DNA of 64,000 bases, taken from NCBI RefSeq assembly GCF_017310545.1, contig NZ_CP066203.1:124001-188000 (forward strand), written 5' to 3'. This DNA is from Methylacidimicrobium sp. B4. GTDB lineage: Bacteria > Verrucomicrobiota > Verrucomicrobiia > Methylacidiphilales > Methylacidiphilaceae. The notes below the pieces were generated by a model. It was not told the DNA's origin. It saw only the letters and a list, made by a program, of their open reading frames with translations, and did no database searches. Of the stretch, positions 34,372-42,224 are shown in pieces (within the stretch, counting starts at the first letter, position 1; every line of letters begins with the position of its first letter). Position numbers and translations under genes: made by a program.

Positions 34372-35588
34372 CCCAGGTTTGGGCGCTTGCATCTCTCTGG
34401 TTTGGCCTGGCTCTGGTTGCGAGCCTTGCCTCGAATTGGCTCCGCATTTCGACGGCACTCTCCGAAATCATCGTCGGGATGATCGCCTCTACGGTCTTCG
34501 CGGCCACGATCGGCCCCGATCTGCTCGGGACGAACGAGCCGTGGGTCAAGGTCTTCGCCGGAGTCGGCGCCATCCTGCTCACTTTTCTTGCGGGGGCAGA
34601 GCTCGACCCTCAGGTATTCCGACGGAAATGGAAAGAGGCCGTGGCGGTGGGCGCGGCGAGCTTCCTGCTCCCTTCGCTCGGCTGCGCGGCAGCCGCTCAC
34701 TATCTTCTCGGCTGGAAGGTCATGCCGAGCATCCTGGCCGGCATCGCCCTCGCGGCGACTTCGGTCGCGGTCGTCTATACGGTGATGATGGAGTTTGGGT
34801 TCAATCGCACCGAGTTTGGGAAGACGATCCTGGCCGCTTGCTTCGTCACCGATCTCGGTACGGTCGTCACGCTCGGCCTGGTGTTTGCCCCCTTCACCGG
34901 GAAGACCCTGATCTTTGCGGTTGCCCTGGTGGCGGTCTTCGTCGGGCTGCCCTGGCTCACCCGGCAGCTCTTCCGGCGATATGGGGAGCGCCCGTCCGAG
35001 CTCGAAACGAAGTTCTTGCTTCTCTGCCTGCTCGGAATGGGGGCGCTTGCCACGTGGGCCGGTAGCGAAGCGGTCTTGCCGGCCTATTTGATCGGGATGA
35101 CGCTCGCCGGAAGCGTTGGACGAGATCATTCCCTCATCCGGCGCCTGCGTACCGTCACGATCGGGCTCCTGACGCCATTTTACTTTACACGGGCGGGCTA
35201 TCTCGTCTCGATCCCCGCCGTGATTGCCGCGCCAATGGGCGTGCTTTTCTTCTTCCTCGCGGAAACCTTCACCAAGATCGTCAGTGTCTACCCGGTCGCA
35301 AAATCGTACGGATCGACTCATAAGGAAGCGATGTACACCACTCTGTTGATGTCCTCGGGCCTCACCTTCGGGACGATCGCCTCGCTCTTCGGCCTCTCGC
35401 ACGGGATTATCGACAAGAGCCAATATTCAACCCTGGTGGCGGCGATCATCGGGACCGCCATCATTCCCACGGTGATCGCCAATGCCTTCTTCCTTCCGCG
35501 CCATCTGCTGCCGAAGGCGGACCCACCGGCTTCGGCCGGCGGGAAGGGGGGAGAGCGGGTGTCGGCCCCGCGCGAGCAACCGGATTAG
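34368..35588 (+). CDS. CPA2-type cation/proton antiporter (Kef/NapA-like)
   Basis: From GTG 34368 the protein is 406 residues with about 11-12 membrane helices. CPA2 features: IIVGMIASTVFAATIGPDLLG, AGVGAILLTFLAGAELDPQVF, FLLPSLGCAAAAHYLLGW, LAATSVAVVYTVMMEFG, and ACFVTDLGTVVTLGL containing the family's Thr-Asp pair. Membrane location; exchange of Na+ or K+ for protons, useful in an acidophile. No C-terminal TrkA-N regulatory domain is present. The following UspA gene (15 bases downstream) is probably co-transcribed. The upstream in-frame extension to ATG 34194-34212 lacks sequence that looks like a membrane protein. Confidence 0.85.
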   Translation: MTQVWALASLWFGLALVASLASNWLRISTALSEIIVGMIASTVFAATIGPDLLGTNEPWVKVFAGVGAILLTFLAGAELDPQVFRRKWKEAVAVGAASFLLPSLGCAAAAHYLLGWKVMPSILAGIALAATSVAVVYTVMMEFGFNRTEFGKTILAACFVTDLGTVVTLGLVFAPFTGKTLIFAVALVAVFVGLPWLTRQLFRRYGERPSELETKFLLLCLLGMGALATWAGSEAVLPAYLIGMTLAGSVGRDHSLIRRLRTVTIGLLTPFYFTRAGYLVSIPAVIAAPMGVLFFFLAETFTKIVSVYPVAKSYGSTHKEAMYTTLLMSSGLTFGTIASLFGLSHGIIDKSQYSTLVAAIIGTAIIPTVIANAFFLPRHLLPKADPPASAGGKGGERVSAPREQPD

Positions 35589-35603
35589 CCTTTGGAGGTG
35601 CTG

Positions 35604-36023
35604 ATGTTCGAGAAGATCCTGGTAGCCAATGACGGATCGGACCCCGCCTTCCGTGCGCTTTCCGCGGCGCTCGCCCTCGCCCGGCAGAACCACTCCGAGC
35701 TTCACATGGTCTGCGTGGAGGAGGTTCCCTATCTGCCCGAACTGCTCGAGGAGGTGCGCGAGGCGGCCGGAACCGAGGCGCGCCGCTTGCACCATGTTGT
35801 GGAGCGCTCGAAAGCGATGGCTGCGGCAGAGGCAATCCCGCTCGCAACCCACCTGATCCCGGGCCACCCGGTGCGCGACATCGTGAAGCTCGCTGCGGAC
35901 CTTGGCGCCTCCTTGCTCGTCATTGGGGCGCGAGGCCACTCGGCCTTCTACGAGCGCATGATCGGCAGCCGCGCGGACCGGATCGTGCAGCTCGCACCCT
36001 GTCCGGTGCTGATCCTGAAGTAG
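35604..36023 (+). CDS. Universal stress protein (UspA family), after antiporter
   Basis: ATG 35604, with GGAGGTG upstream, gives 139 residues. Full UspA signature: ILVANDGSDPAFRALSAALALA and the nucleotide-binding LLVIGARGHSAFYERMIGSRADRIVQLAPCPVLIL, i.e. GxxGx9GS is intact, unlike in the UspA protein at 32.1 kb. UspA proteins often regulate transporters; fusion or co-transcription with cation antiporters is common, so this one may tune the antiporter in response to ATP/AMP. Confidence 0.93.
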   Translation: MFEKILVANDGSDPAFRALSAALALARQNHSELHMVCVEEVPYLPELLEEVREAAGTEARRLHHVVERSKAMAAAEAIPLATHLIPGHPVRDIVKLAADLGASLLVIGARGHSAFYERMIGSRADRIVQLAPCPVLILK

Positions 36024-36205
36024 AGCGCGCCACGACGCCTTCTGTGGCCTGCGCTCGCCGCTGCCGTATCCGCGCGGGCCTGGCTTTTCGGGAATCTCCC
36101 GGCGGCACCGGCTCTGGGCGCCATATTTCGAAGCCCGCACAACCGGATCGGACCGTTCATGAAAAATCGGCTGGCCTTGGGGAGCGGGTGGGCTATGCTA
36201 GGTGC

Positions 36206-36403
36206 ATGACCATCAAGAAGCTTGCCCTCTGTTGTCTCTTGTTCGCTGCCGGCCTCTCCTATTCGCTGCCCGCCGGGGCCGCGCCCGCCTGCTCGGGCCA
36301 GAAGTGCTCGGAGCTCTCGGGCAAAGGCAAGTGTGGCAAGAAGAAGGGCTCCTGCGAGAAGGGGAGCTCGAGCGAGAAGGGGAGCAGCGATCACTCTTCC
36401 TAG
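36206..36403 (+). CDS. Small secreted Cys/Lys/Ser-rich protein
   Basis: ATG 36206 encodes a 65-residue product: signal peptide (MTIKKLALCCLLFAAGLSYS, cleavage near PAGAAPA) and a ~35-residue mature part ACSGQKCSELSGKGKCGKKK then GSCEKGSSSEKGSSDHSS. The mature peptide has four Cys with a Lys/Gly/Ser background, similar in style to low-complexity hypothetical periplasmic peptides. It could bind metal through its Cys or be a disulfide-linked peptide. No partner is apparent. There is no obvious ribosome site, so expression is uncertain. Confidence 0.5.
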   Translation: MTIKKLALCCLLFAAGLSYSLPAGAAPACSGQKCSELSGKGKCGKKKGSCEKGSSSEKGSSDHSS

Positions 36404-36527
36404 CCTTCCCTAGGGAGGATCCGCCTTTCTGTCCTCTCCGACGGCTACCGTCCGGAGATGGCTCGCTTTTTGCACGGCTCATCGTCGCGATTCCCGGCAT
36501 GCGGGCGAGGGCGGGAACGGGGATGTC

Positions 36528-37001
36528 ATGAAGGTGAACCTCGCGGAAGTTCCTTGGGAGGAGCGCCGATCGCCCAAGGGGCGCTATCATCTCTTTCAAA
36601 AAGCGATCAGCTTCGCCCTGGGAGGCAAGAAGGATATCGGGACCTGGGCCGGAGGACATCCCTTCGACGCTACCCTGGTTCGAATTCCGGCGGGCGCAGT
36701 CGATTGGCCGCTCCATGCTCATGCCGCCCAATGGGAGCTCTACGGGGTCGAAGAAGGCAACGGGTGGGTTCGGATGGGCGAGCGGCGGATCGATGTCGGG
36801 CCGGGGGACTGGTTCCTGGCAAAGCCGCAGGAGGCTCACCAGATCGAAAATCCGGGTCCAGGCGATCTTGTGCTGCTCGTGATCGCCAACAACCCCGAGG
36901 CGGACGTGGTTTCCTACGCCCAGTCGGGCAAGTTTTTCATCAAACCCGAGCGAAAGATCGTTAGCGAGAGCCCGCTCTCCTACTACGACGGGGAGGAGTA
37001 G
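36528..37001 (+). CDS. Cupin-domain protein
   Basis: 157 residues forming one cupin barrel: VRIPAGAVDWPLHAHAAQWELYGVEEGNGWVRMG is the first motif (PLHAHAAQWE provides the His-His-Glu metal ligands) and WFLAKPQEAHQIENPG the second (His). Such proteins are metal-dependent dioxygenases, isomerases or binding proteins. The C-terminal extension (SGKFFIKPERKIVSESPLSY) is not typical for known enzymes. No signal peptide. Its last 19 bases overlap the end of the convergent PfkB gene. Confidence 0.85.
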   Translation: MKVNLAEVPWEERRSPKGRYHLFQKAISFALGGKKDIGTWAGGHPFDATLVRIPAGAVDWPLHAHAAQWELYGVEEGNGWVRMGERRIDVGPGDWFLAKPQEAHQIENPGPGDLVLLVIANNPEADVVSYAQSGKFFIKPERKIVSESPLSYYDGEE

Positions 37002-37915
37002 CCGGAGGAGAGTGCTTGGGGGTGCCGGGCCGCTCGCCCGAGGAGCTCGGCAACCTCGTCGGCCGAGGGCAACCCTTGCCTCGCCCCGAGGCGAGTGCAG
37101 GCAAGGGCGCCTGCGGCGGAAGCAAAGCGGAGGAGATCCTCCCAATCCATCCGGCGTGCCACGCCGAGTGCGAAGGCTCCGTGAAAGGCATCGCCCGCTC
37201 CGGTGGAATCGACGCAAGGGACGGGATAGGCGGCAAGCCTGCCCCGCTTCCCCTTCGAGGACCAGATGAGCCCCCGTTCTCCGAGTGTCACGACGACGCA
37301 GGGGTGGGGCGCAGCAAGCCGACTCAAGGCTTCCTCCGGGTCGGTCGAGCCCGTGGCTTGTGCGGCGAAGCGTTCCGAAGCGACCAGGTAGTCGACAACC
37401 TCGGCGAGCGTCCGGGTTCCCTCGTGGAAGGAGCCAGCGTCCAGGACGGTCGGGACGCCACGGCGCCGGGCTTCGTCCGCTATGGGCGGGGAAAGCTGCG
37501 GCTCGTGGCCGTCGAAGAGGATGGCCCGCGCCGCAGGCCAGGGCCAATCGGGGAGGGCCGCTTCCAGCTTCGGGGTTGCGGAACTGTGGTTGACCACGGT
37601 GCGCGAGCCATCCGGCTTCACCAGGCTGAGCGCGAGGGGGGTGGGGGCATGGCCGCGGACCAGGAGCGAAGTCTCGACGCCCTCTTCCGCCAGCTCCTGA
37701 GCGTGGCGCTCGCCAAAAGGGTCGCTGCCGAGATAGCCGAGGAAGGCAGCCGATCCTCCGAGCCGGCGGATCGCGACGGCAGCATTCGCGGCGGGGCCGC
37801 CGCCAGCGAGGGCGAGTCGTTCGGAAAAGAGCTTTTCATCGGGACCGGGATGGTGCGAAACGCAGAAGGCGAGGTCATAGCACGCATGGCCCACGCAGAG
37901 CACGTCTACTTCCAT
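36983..37915 (-). CDS. PfkB-family sugar kinase (ribokinase-like)
   Basis: 310 residues with the PfkB fold: N-terminal GHACYDLAFCV, GGGPAANAAVAIRRLGG (substrate-binding motif), and the C-terminal catalytic signature DSTGAGDAFHGAFALGVA with base Asp in GAGD. Substrate is probably a sugar, nucleoside or sugar-phosphate; the gene has no neighbour that would specify it. Soluble cytosolic enzyme. Start ATG 37915 is the only good candidate. Confidence 0.92.
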   Translation of the reverse strand: MEVDVLCVGHACYDLAFCVSHHPGPDEKLFSERLALAGGGPAANAAVAIRRLGGSAAFLGYLGSDPFGERHAQELAEEGVETSLLVRGHAPTPLALSLVKPDGSRTVVNHSSATPKLEAALPDWPWPAARAILFDGHEPQLSPPIADEARRRGVPTVLDAGSFHEGTRTLAEVVDYLVASERFAAQATGSTDPEEALSRLAAPHPCVVVTLGERGLIWSSKGKRGRLAAYPVPCVDSTGAGDAFHGAFALGVARRMDWEDLLRFASAAGALACTRLGARQGLPSADEVAELLGRAARHPQALSSGYSSPS

Positions 37916-39124
37916 CCCCGTCTCTTTTACCGCAGCGGAGGACGGAGGTCGATGGTCGGCCGCAGGCCCGGATCGTGCCTTCGGCCCGTGGCGGGAGCGC
38001 CTCGCTCCTCGCCTCCGTTCCCTGCCGCGCCTTCTGTCTCATGGGAGACCAGAGAAAGGGAACGGCCAGGCCACGGAAGACCGCCCGCTCACAAGGAGGA
38101 AGGTCGTCTGTGCCCGGCGCTCCCAGGACGAAACGATGCTTCCGGCTGGCTGATCTTGCGTGTCGGAGCATGGTTTCCTCGACCGCTGCCAGGAGACGCC
38201 CCGGATTTACGGATTCGCTGGGAACCGGAACGAGCCGGTCCTCTCCACGAGCTTCGACAAGGTCGTGCGCACTCCGCTCCTGCGCGGCTTCGCCCGGGAT
38301 CTGCCCAGGATTGGTCGGGCATGGGCGATGGGAAGGGAAAAGGCGAGACCGGCCGCAATCGGCGTCGGGCGCGTCTCCGTCGAGATCAGCGGCCCTCGGG
38401 CTGGATCTCCAGTTGTCTCTCCACGACCGCCCAAGACGTTGTCGCGGAGCGCAGCCTCTCGGGCGTCACTGGCGATGTCCTCTCCCATCCAACGGGCAGG
38501 GTGGAAATGGGCGAGGATTGGGCAGTTTCGCGCATTGCCTGGGCCAGAATGGACGATCTCTTGAACGCGCATCCGACGTCAACTCGGCCAATCGTGCAGG
38601 AAGCCTCAAGCGCAAGATCCAACCCCCTGACCCGCCTGGCATCCATCGGGAACACGTTGTGCGAGGCCTTGGCCAGAATCCCGTCGATCTCGCCGTTCTC
38701 CCCCTCGGATAGAGTCTCGGCGAGCTTTCCAACGTATCCCTTGGGATTGAATGCCATCTGCGTCTCGAGCAATTTGCCTTTGACCGCAGCGATCTGGTTG
38801 TCGTTCCACAGGGGCCGAGAAGCAGGCCTCTTCCCTCCAGGTCTTGGCCGTTGCAGCAAAGGGGAGGGAGGCGAGCAGCCTCTTTGCGGTGGGAGCCGCT
38901 TGGAGCAGGCCTGGCAAGCTTCCGGCTTCCCACAAGATGCGAATCGGGTGAGGCGAACTTTTCATAGGGCGAGCTTGCGCCTTGCGGACGCATTCCCCTG
39001 GCGCTGGCCCGAGGACCGTCAGCGAGGTGCTTGCGAGAGCTACTTTCCGGATTGATCCCGTAGGAAATCGGGAGTTTCCTTGGGACCGAGCGCGATTAGA
39101 GGACCAACGGAGAGAAGGACCCGC
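37916..39124. other. 1.2-kb region without a recognisable gene
   Basis: Two overlapping minus-strand frames look partly coding. One (38859 to 38386) contains NDNQIAAVKGKLLETQMAFN, NPKGYVGKLAETLSEGENGE and IDGILAKASHNVFPMDARR. The other, in another frame (38572 to 38207), contains HSGPGNARNCPILAHFHPAR. Together they suggest a single decayed gene with a frameshift near 38560. I recognise no family. No RNA gene or repeat was found in the rest. The ribosome site of the next gene (AGAAGGA) is at about 39112. Confidence 0.35.
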
Positions 39125-39589
39125 ATGGCGATGGTTCCGAGACTGCAGCACTACTTGGAGGAGAACCGGGTTCCCTACCAGACGAGCCACCACCCGGCGG
39201 CTTTCACCTCCCAGGAGGTGGCGGAGGTGAGCCACACCCCAGGGAGACACTTGGCCAAGGTCGTCATGGTGAAGAGTCGTGATGGGCTGGTGATGGCAGT
39301 GGTTCCCTCCACCCGCCATGTCAACCTCCGCAAGCTGGAGGTGCTGATGCACCTTCCGGACCTCGCGCTCGCCAAGGAGGAGGAATTTGCCCCGCGTGTC
39401 GCCGACTGCCGCCCGGGCACGATGCCGCCCTTTGGTAACCTTTATGGCCTCAAGGTCTACGTGGATAACGAGATCGCCCGGCAGCCCGAGCTGGTCTTTC
39501 AGGCCGGGACCCACGAGGATATCGCGAGCCTGGCCTACCTCCACTTTGCGCGGCTGGTGCGGCCGGTAGTGGGAGAGATTTCCGACTAG
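39125..39589 (+). CDS. YbaK/EbsC-type aminoacyl-tRNA deacylase-like protein
   Basis: ATG 39125 (AGAAGGA upstream) gives 154 residues. The YbaK/ProX fold is seen in LQHYLEENRVPYQTSHHPAAFTSQEVAEVSHTPG, then KVVMVKSRDGLVMAVVPSTRHVNLRKLE, and PPFGNLYGLKVYVDNEI (the GxxxP/FGN substrate-pocket region). Family members hydrolyse mischarged tRNAs, e.g. Cys-tRNA-Pro. Many members of this branch (T-S-H-P start with H.....S..E) are uncharacterised. It stands alone. Confidence 0.88.
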   Translation: MAMVPRLQHYLEENRVPYQTSHHPAAFTSQEVAEVSHTPGRHLAKVVMVKSRDGLVMAVVPSTRHVNLRKLEVLMHLPDLALAKEEEFAPRVADCRPGTMPPFGNLYGLKVYVDNEIARQPELVFQAGTHEDIASLAYLHFARLVRPVVGEISD

Positions 39590-39784
39590 CGCGGCGGCGG
39601 TTTCGGGGGCCTCCGTCTTTGGCGAGGGGATCTCTTCGAAAAAGGGGATGCGGTGGGCTTGGGCCGAGTGGGGATGCGGTCTGGAGCCGCTGCCGACACG
39701 AAGGAGCCTTGACTCGCCGCTGGAGATCGGTTTTGTTAAGCCAATATTACGGGCCGCCGGCTCGTCATATCAGGGTAATTGTTT

Positions 39785-40051
39785 ATGTCCATCATGCCTA
39801 TATCCGGGGGAAATTCTCACTCTGCGAAGACCTCGCCGGTGCCCGACGCCCCTCGGAAGAGAGCCATTTTGAAGAAGACCGAGGCGGAATCGACGGCAAC
39901 AGAAGCGGGGCCAAGCTTTTGGACGACCCACCTTTCCACGAAGGGGCAGGTCGTGATTCCGGAGCAGATCCGGAAGGACTTCGGCTTACGGCCGGGAGAT
40001 GAGTTCGTGGTGGTTGCGCTAAACGACTTGGTCTTCTTGAAACGAGTCTAA
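39785..40051 (+). CDS. AbrB/MazE-type DNA-binding protein
   Basis: The 88-residue product ends in a SpoVT-AbrB swapped-hairpin domain: THLSTKGQVVIPEQIRKDFG and LRPGDEFVVVALNDLVFLKRV. An N-terminal ~40-residue unstructured segment (SGGNSHSAKTSPVPDAPRKRA) precedes it. AbrB-fold proteins are transition-state regulators or antitoxins that bind AT-rich operators as dimers. No toxin gene (PIN or MazF type) is adjacent. It points toward a second AbrB-type gene on the opposite strand 135 bases away. The upstream DNA (39730-39784) is locally AT-rich. Confidence 0.85.
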   Translation: MSIMPISGGNSHSAKTSPVPDAPRKRAILKKTEAESTATEAGPSFWTTHLSTKGQVVIPEQIRKDFGLRPGDEFVVVALNDLVFLKRV

Positions 40052-40186
40052 ACGGGCCGACCGTTCGGATCGTTCCGGCGCAGCGGCGCGATCTCCGCGC
40101 TGCTGCGCGGGGGGTGCGATCATTCCCTTTTCCGCCGAACCACGGAACCTCTGCCAGGGAGTTTTTTGGCGTTGGGCCAAGCAAGG

Positions 40187-40501
40187 TCAGCCGGCTGCGG
40201 CCGTCTGTTGGGTTCCCGCTGCCAGCAGGTTCGCTAGCTCCCGGAGCTGGGACCACTCACGGCTCGAGGGCGGATGGAGCAGACGGAGGCAAATCGTGTC
40301 CTTGTCGGCGAGGACGAGAAATTGATCCCCTCGCTTGAGACCGACCCGTTGGCAAACGGCCTCGGGAATCACAACCTGCCCCTTGATGCTCAAGCGCGTG
40401 GTGCCGGAAGTCCGTTGGCGTCGCTTCGTCGAGGGCATCCGCCTCTCCGCTTCTGTGCCGGACCTGACCTTCGCGGGCTTGTTGTGCAACATGGCGGTCA
40501 T
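40187..40501 (-). CDS. AbrB/MazE-type DNA-binding protein (convergent paralogue)
   Basis: About 104 residues from ATG 40501. The central AbrB domain reads GTTRLSIKGQVVIPEAVCQRVG then LKRGDQFLVLADKDTICLRLL, closely matching its convergent neighbour in fold but divergent in sequence. A C-terminal ~30 residues (SREWSQLRELANLLAAGTQQ) forms a short helix and an N-terminal basic stretch (STKRRQRTSG) may contact DNA. No toxin gene is present. ATG 40492 is an alternative start. Confidence 0.84.
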   Translation of the reverse strand: MTAMLHNKPAKVRSGTEAERRMPSTKRRQRTSGTTRLSIKGQVVIPEAVCQRVGLKRGDQFLVLADKDTICLRLLHPPSSREWSQLRELANLLAAGTQQTAAAG

Positions 40502-40542
40502 TTCGAGCAACTACTATGCCGACATTGCTTCGTCAATGTCTT

Positions 40543-40562
40543 TGTCACGCAATTGTAACCAA
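40543..40562 (+). promoter_or_regulatory. Two-unit Pho-box-like site upstream of the TMEM175-like gene
   Basis: TGTCACGCAAT (from 40543) followed by TGTAACCAAAC (from 40554) gives two TGT(C/A)A units spaced by exactly 11 bp, read on the plus strand, in the gap between the AbrB gene (minus) and the channel gene (plus, start 40788). The same TTGTCAC/TTGTAAC words occur in the array upstream of the 24.7-kb TonB receptor. Weaker evidence than the large array because only two units are clear. Confidence 0.4.
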
Positions 40563-40787
40563 ACCGGGAGCAGGCAAGGTTGCAGAAGCAGTTGTTGCCC
40601 GCAAGCTTCGAGGACGGAAACTCCTTCCTCTGGTGCGTGCGGTGCGGGCGGGGCGGGGGAGAACGGGCCAGGAGCGAGCAAATTCTCTCCCTGGATGGGC
40701 GCGGAGTCTGGGCGCACCGCACAAGCAGCCCGGGCGACATTGACGAAAGCTCTCACGACCCCTAGCATCCCGAGCGGCAACATTCCC

Positions 40788-41366
40788 ATGGAAAAGGGCC
40801 GGCTCGAAGCCTTCAGCGACGGCGTCTTCGCCATCCTCATCACGATCACCGTGCTCGAGCTGAAGGCCCCAGATGGGGTGAGCCTCGCCGCGCTTGCTTC
40901 GGTTCTTCCGCTCTTTTTGAACTATCTGCTCAGCTACGTCTACCTCGGGATCTACTGGAACAATCACCACCATCTGCTCAAGGCTTGTGGAAGGATCAAC
41001 GGAGCGATCATGTGGGCCAATCTCCATCTGCTATTCTGGCTTTCGCTCTTCCCCTTCGTCACCAGCTGGGCCGGAGACCACCATTCGGCGACGCTACCGA
41101 CGGCCGTCTACGGGGTCATCCTGCTCGCGGCCGCGATCGCCTATTTCGTCCTCCAGCATCTGATCATCCACGAGCAGGGCTGCGATTCGCGGCTGGCCGC
41201 CGCGATCGGCCGGGATCAGAAGGGCAGGCTTTCGGTGATCCTCTATGCGTCGGCGATCGGCCTCTCGTTTCTTCAGGCGTCGATCGCGCAAGCGATCTAC
41301 GCGCTGGTCGCCATGCTCTGGCTCGTTCCCGACCGCCGGCTGGCGCGCGCGCTGGAGCAGGGGTAA
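40788..41366 (+). CDS. TMEM175/DUF1211-type membrane channel
   Basis: 192 residues with the TMEM175 signature near the N-terminus (RLEAFSDGVFAILITITVLEL, the FSD motif) and six membrane helices including YVYLGIYWNNHHHLLKA. Bacterial TMEM175 homologues form potassium-selective channels. Start ATG 40788 was chosen because the FSD helix normally lies within the first ten residues; the upstream open frame is long but not family-like. Followed closely by a methyltransferase gene (13 bases). Confidence 0.9.
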   Translation: MEKGRLEAFSDGVFAILITITVLELKAPDGVSLAALASVLPLFLNYLLSYVYLGIYWNNHHHLLKACGRINGAIMWANLHLLFWLSLFPFVTSWAGDHHSATLPTAVYGVILLAAAIAYFVLQHLIIHEQGCDSRLAAAIGRDQKGRLSVILYASAIGLSFLQASIAQAIYALVAMLWLVPDRRLARALEQG

Positions 41367-41379
41367 GCTGCCCCTCGCT

Positions 41380-42177
41380 ATGACTCAATTGAATCTGGAT
41401 ACCCGGGAGCTGGCAGAGAGCTACGACCGGTTGAGCGATTCGCAATTCCTCTTTGGGAAGCTCTTGATCGAGCGGATGGGGGTGCGAGCGGGAGAACGGG
41501 TCCTGGATGTCGGCTGCGGCACGGGCCGTCTTGCGGAATACATCTCCCAGGTCGTCGGGCCCACCGGCACAGTCTTGGGCATCGATCCCCTGCCGCACCG
41601 GATCGAGATCGCCCTGCGCCGGGCCAAGCCGGGCCTCGCCTTTGCGCCGGGGGGAAGCGACGACCTCGGCCGCTTCGGGGATGGTGCTTGGGACCAGGTC
41701 TGTCTCAATAGCGTCTTCCACTGGATCGAAAGGAAGGCGGTAGCCTTGGAGGAGATCCACCGGATTCTCCGGCCGGGCGGAAAGCTCGGAATCGGCACGG
41801 GCGAAAAGGACCAGCCCAACCCTTTTCGGAAGATCGTCGAGGGAGCCATCATTTCGGTGATGGGCACGGTTCCGGAGGGGACTCGGCTCTCCCCCTTTCT
41901 GCTTTCGGCGGAAGAATGGCGCAATCTCGTTACGGCGGCAGGGTTTTCGGTGCGCCTTGTGGAGAGCCAGCTGTACACCGACTTTGTCGAGAAGGCCGAG
42001 GATCTGATCGATTTTCTGCGCTCGAGCAGCTTCGGCAATTTTCTCGCCGGGGTTCCCGAGGAGCATCAACCGGCAATCCTGGAGCAGATTCGAGAGGGGT
42101 TGGAGCGGCTGCGGACCGTCCGCGGGATCGAGCGGAAGTTCCAACGCCTGCTCGTCGTCGCCGAGCGGAAGGCGTGA
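41380..42177 (+). CDS. SAM-dependent methyltransferase
   Basis: 265 residues with class I methyltransferase motifs: motif I ERVLDVGCGTGRLAEYISQ, acidic loop GTVLGIDPLPHRIEIA, motif IV DQVCLNSVFHWIERK and RILRPGGKLGIG. The C-terminal 100 residues (EEWRNLVTAAGFSVRLVESQ) resemble UbiE/ArsM-like methyltransferases. A paralogue with the same organisation and C-terminal segment (SSSFGNFLAGVPEEHQ versus ASSAGRFLSGVSPGQRQ) is at 45484-46479. The substrate is unknown. It may be co-transcribed with the downstream dienelactone hydrolase-like gene (48-base gap). Confidence 0.9.
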   Translation: MTQLNLDTRELAESYDRLSDSQFLFGKLLIERMGVRAGERVLDVGCGTGRLAEYISQVVGPTGTVLGIDPLPHRIEIALRRAKPGLAFAPGGSDDLGRFGDGAWDQVCLNSVFHWIERKAVALEEIHRILRPGGKLGIGTGEKDQPNPFRKIVEGAIISVMGTVPEGTRLSPFLLSAEEWRNLVTAAGFSVRLVESQLYTDFVEKAEDLIDFLRSSSFGNFLAGVPEEHQPAILEQIREGLERLRTVRGIERKFQRLLVVAERKA

Positions 42178-42224
42178 GCGCCGCCTCCGGAGCCTACATT
42201 TTCGCTCAGAGCGAGGAGAAATCA

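Noticed and set aside
32469-35423. Antisense open frame of ~980 codons across channel and antiporter genes
   Set aside because: It crosses two well-identified genes and has no protein-like motifs; explained by base composition.
39785-40501. Toxin-antitoxin locus
   Set aside because: Two AbrB/MazE-fold proteins are present but no toxin gene of PIN, MazF or Fic type is adjacent.
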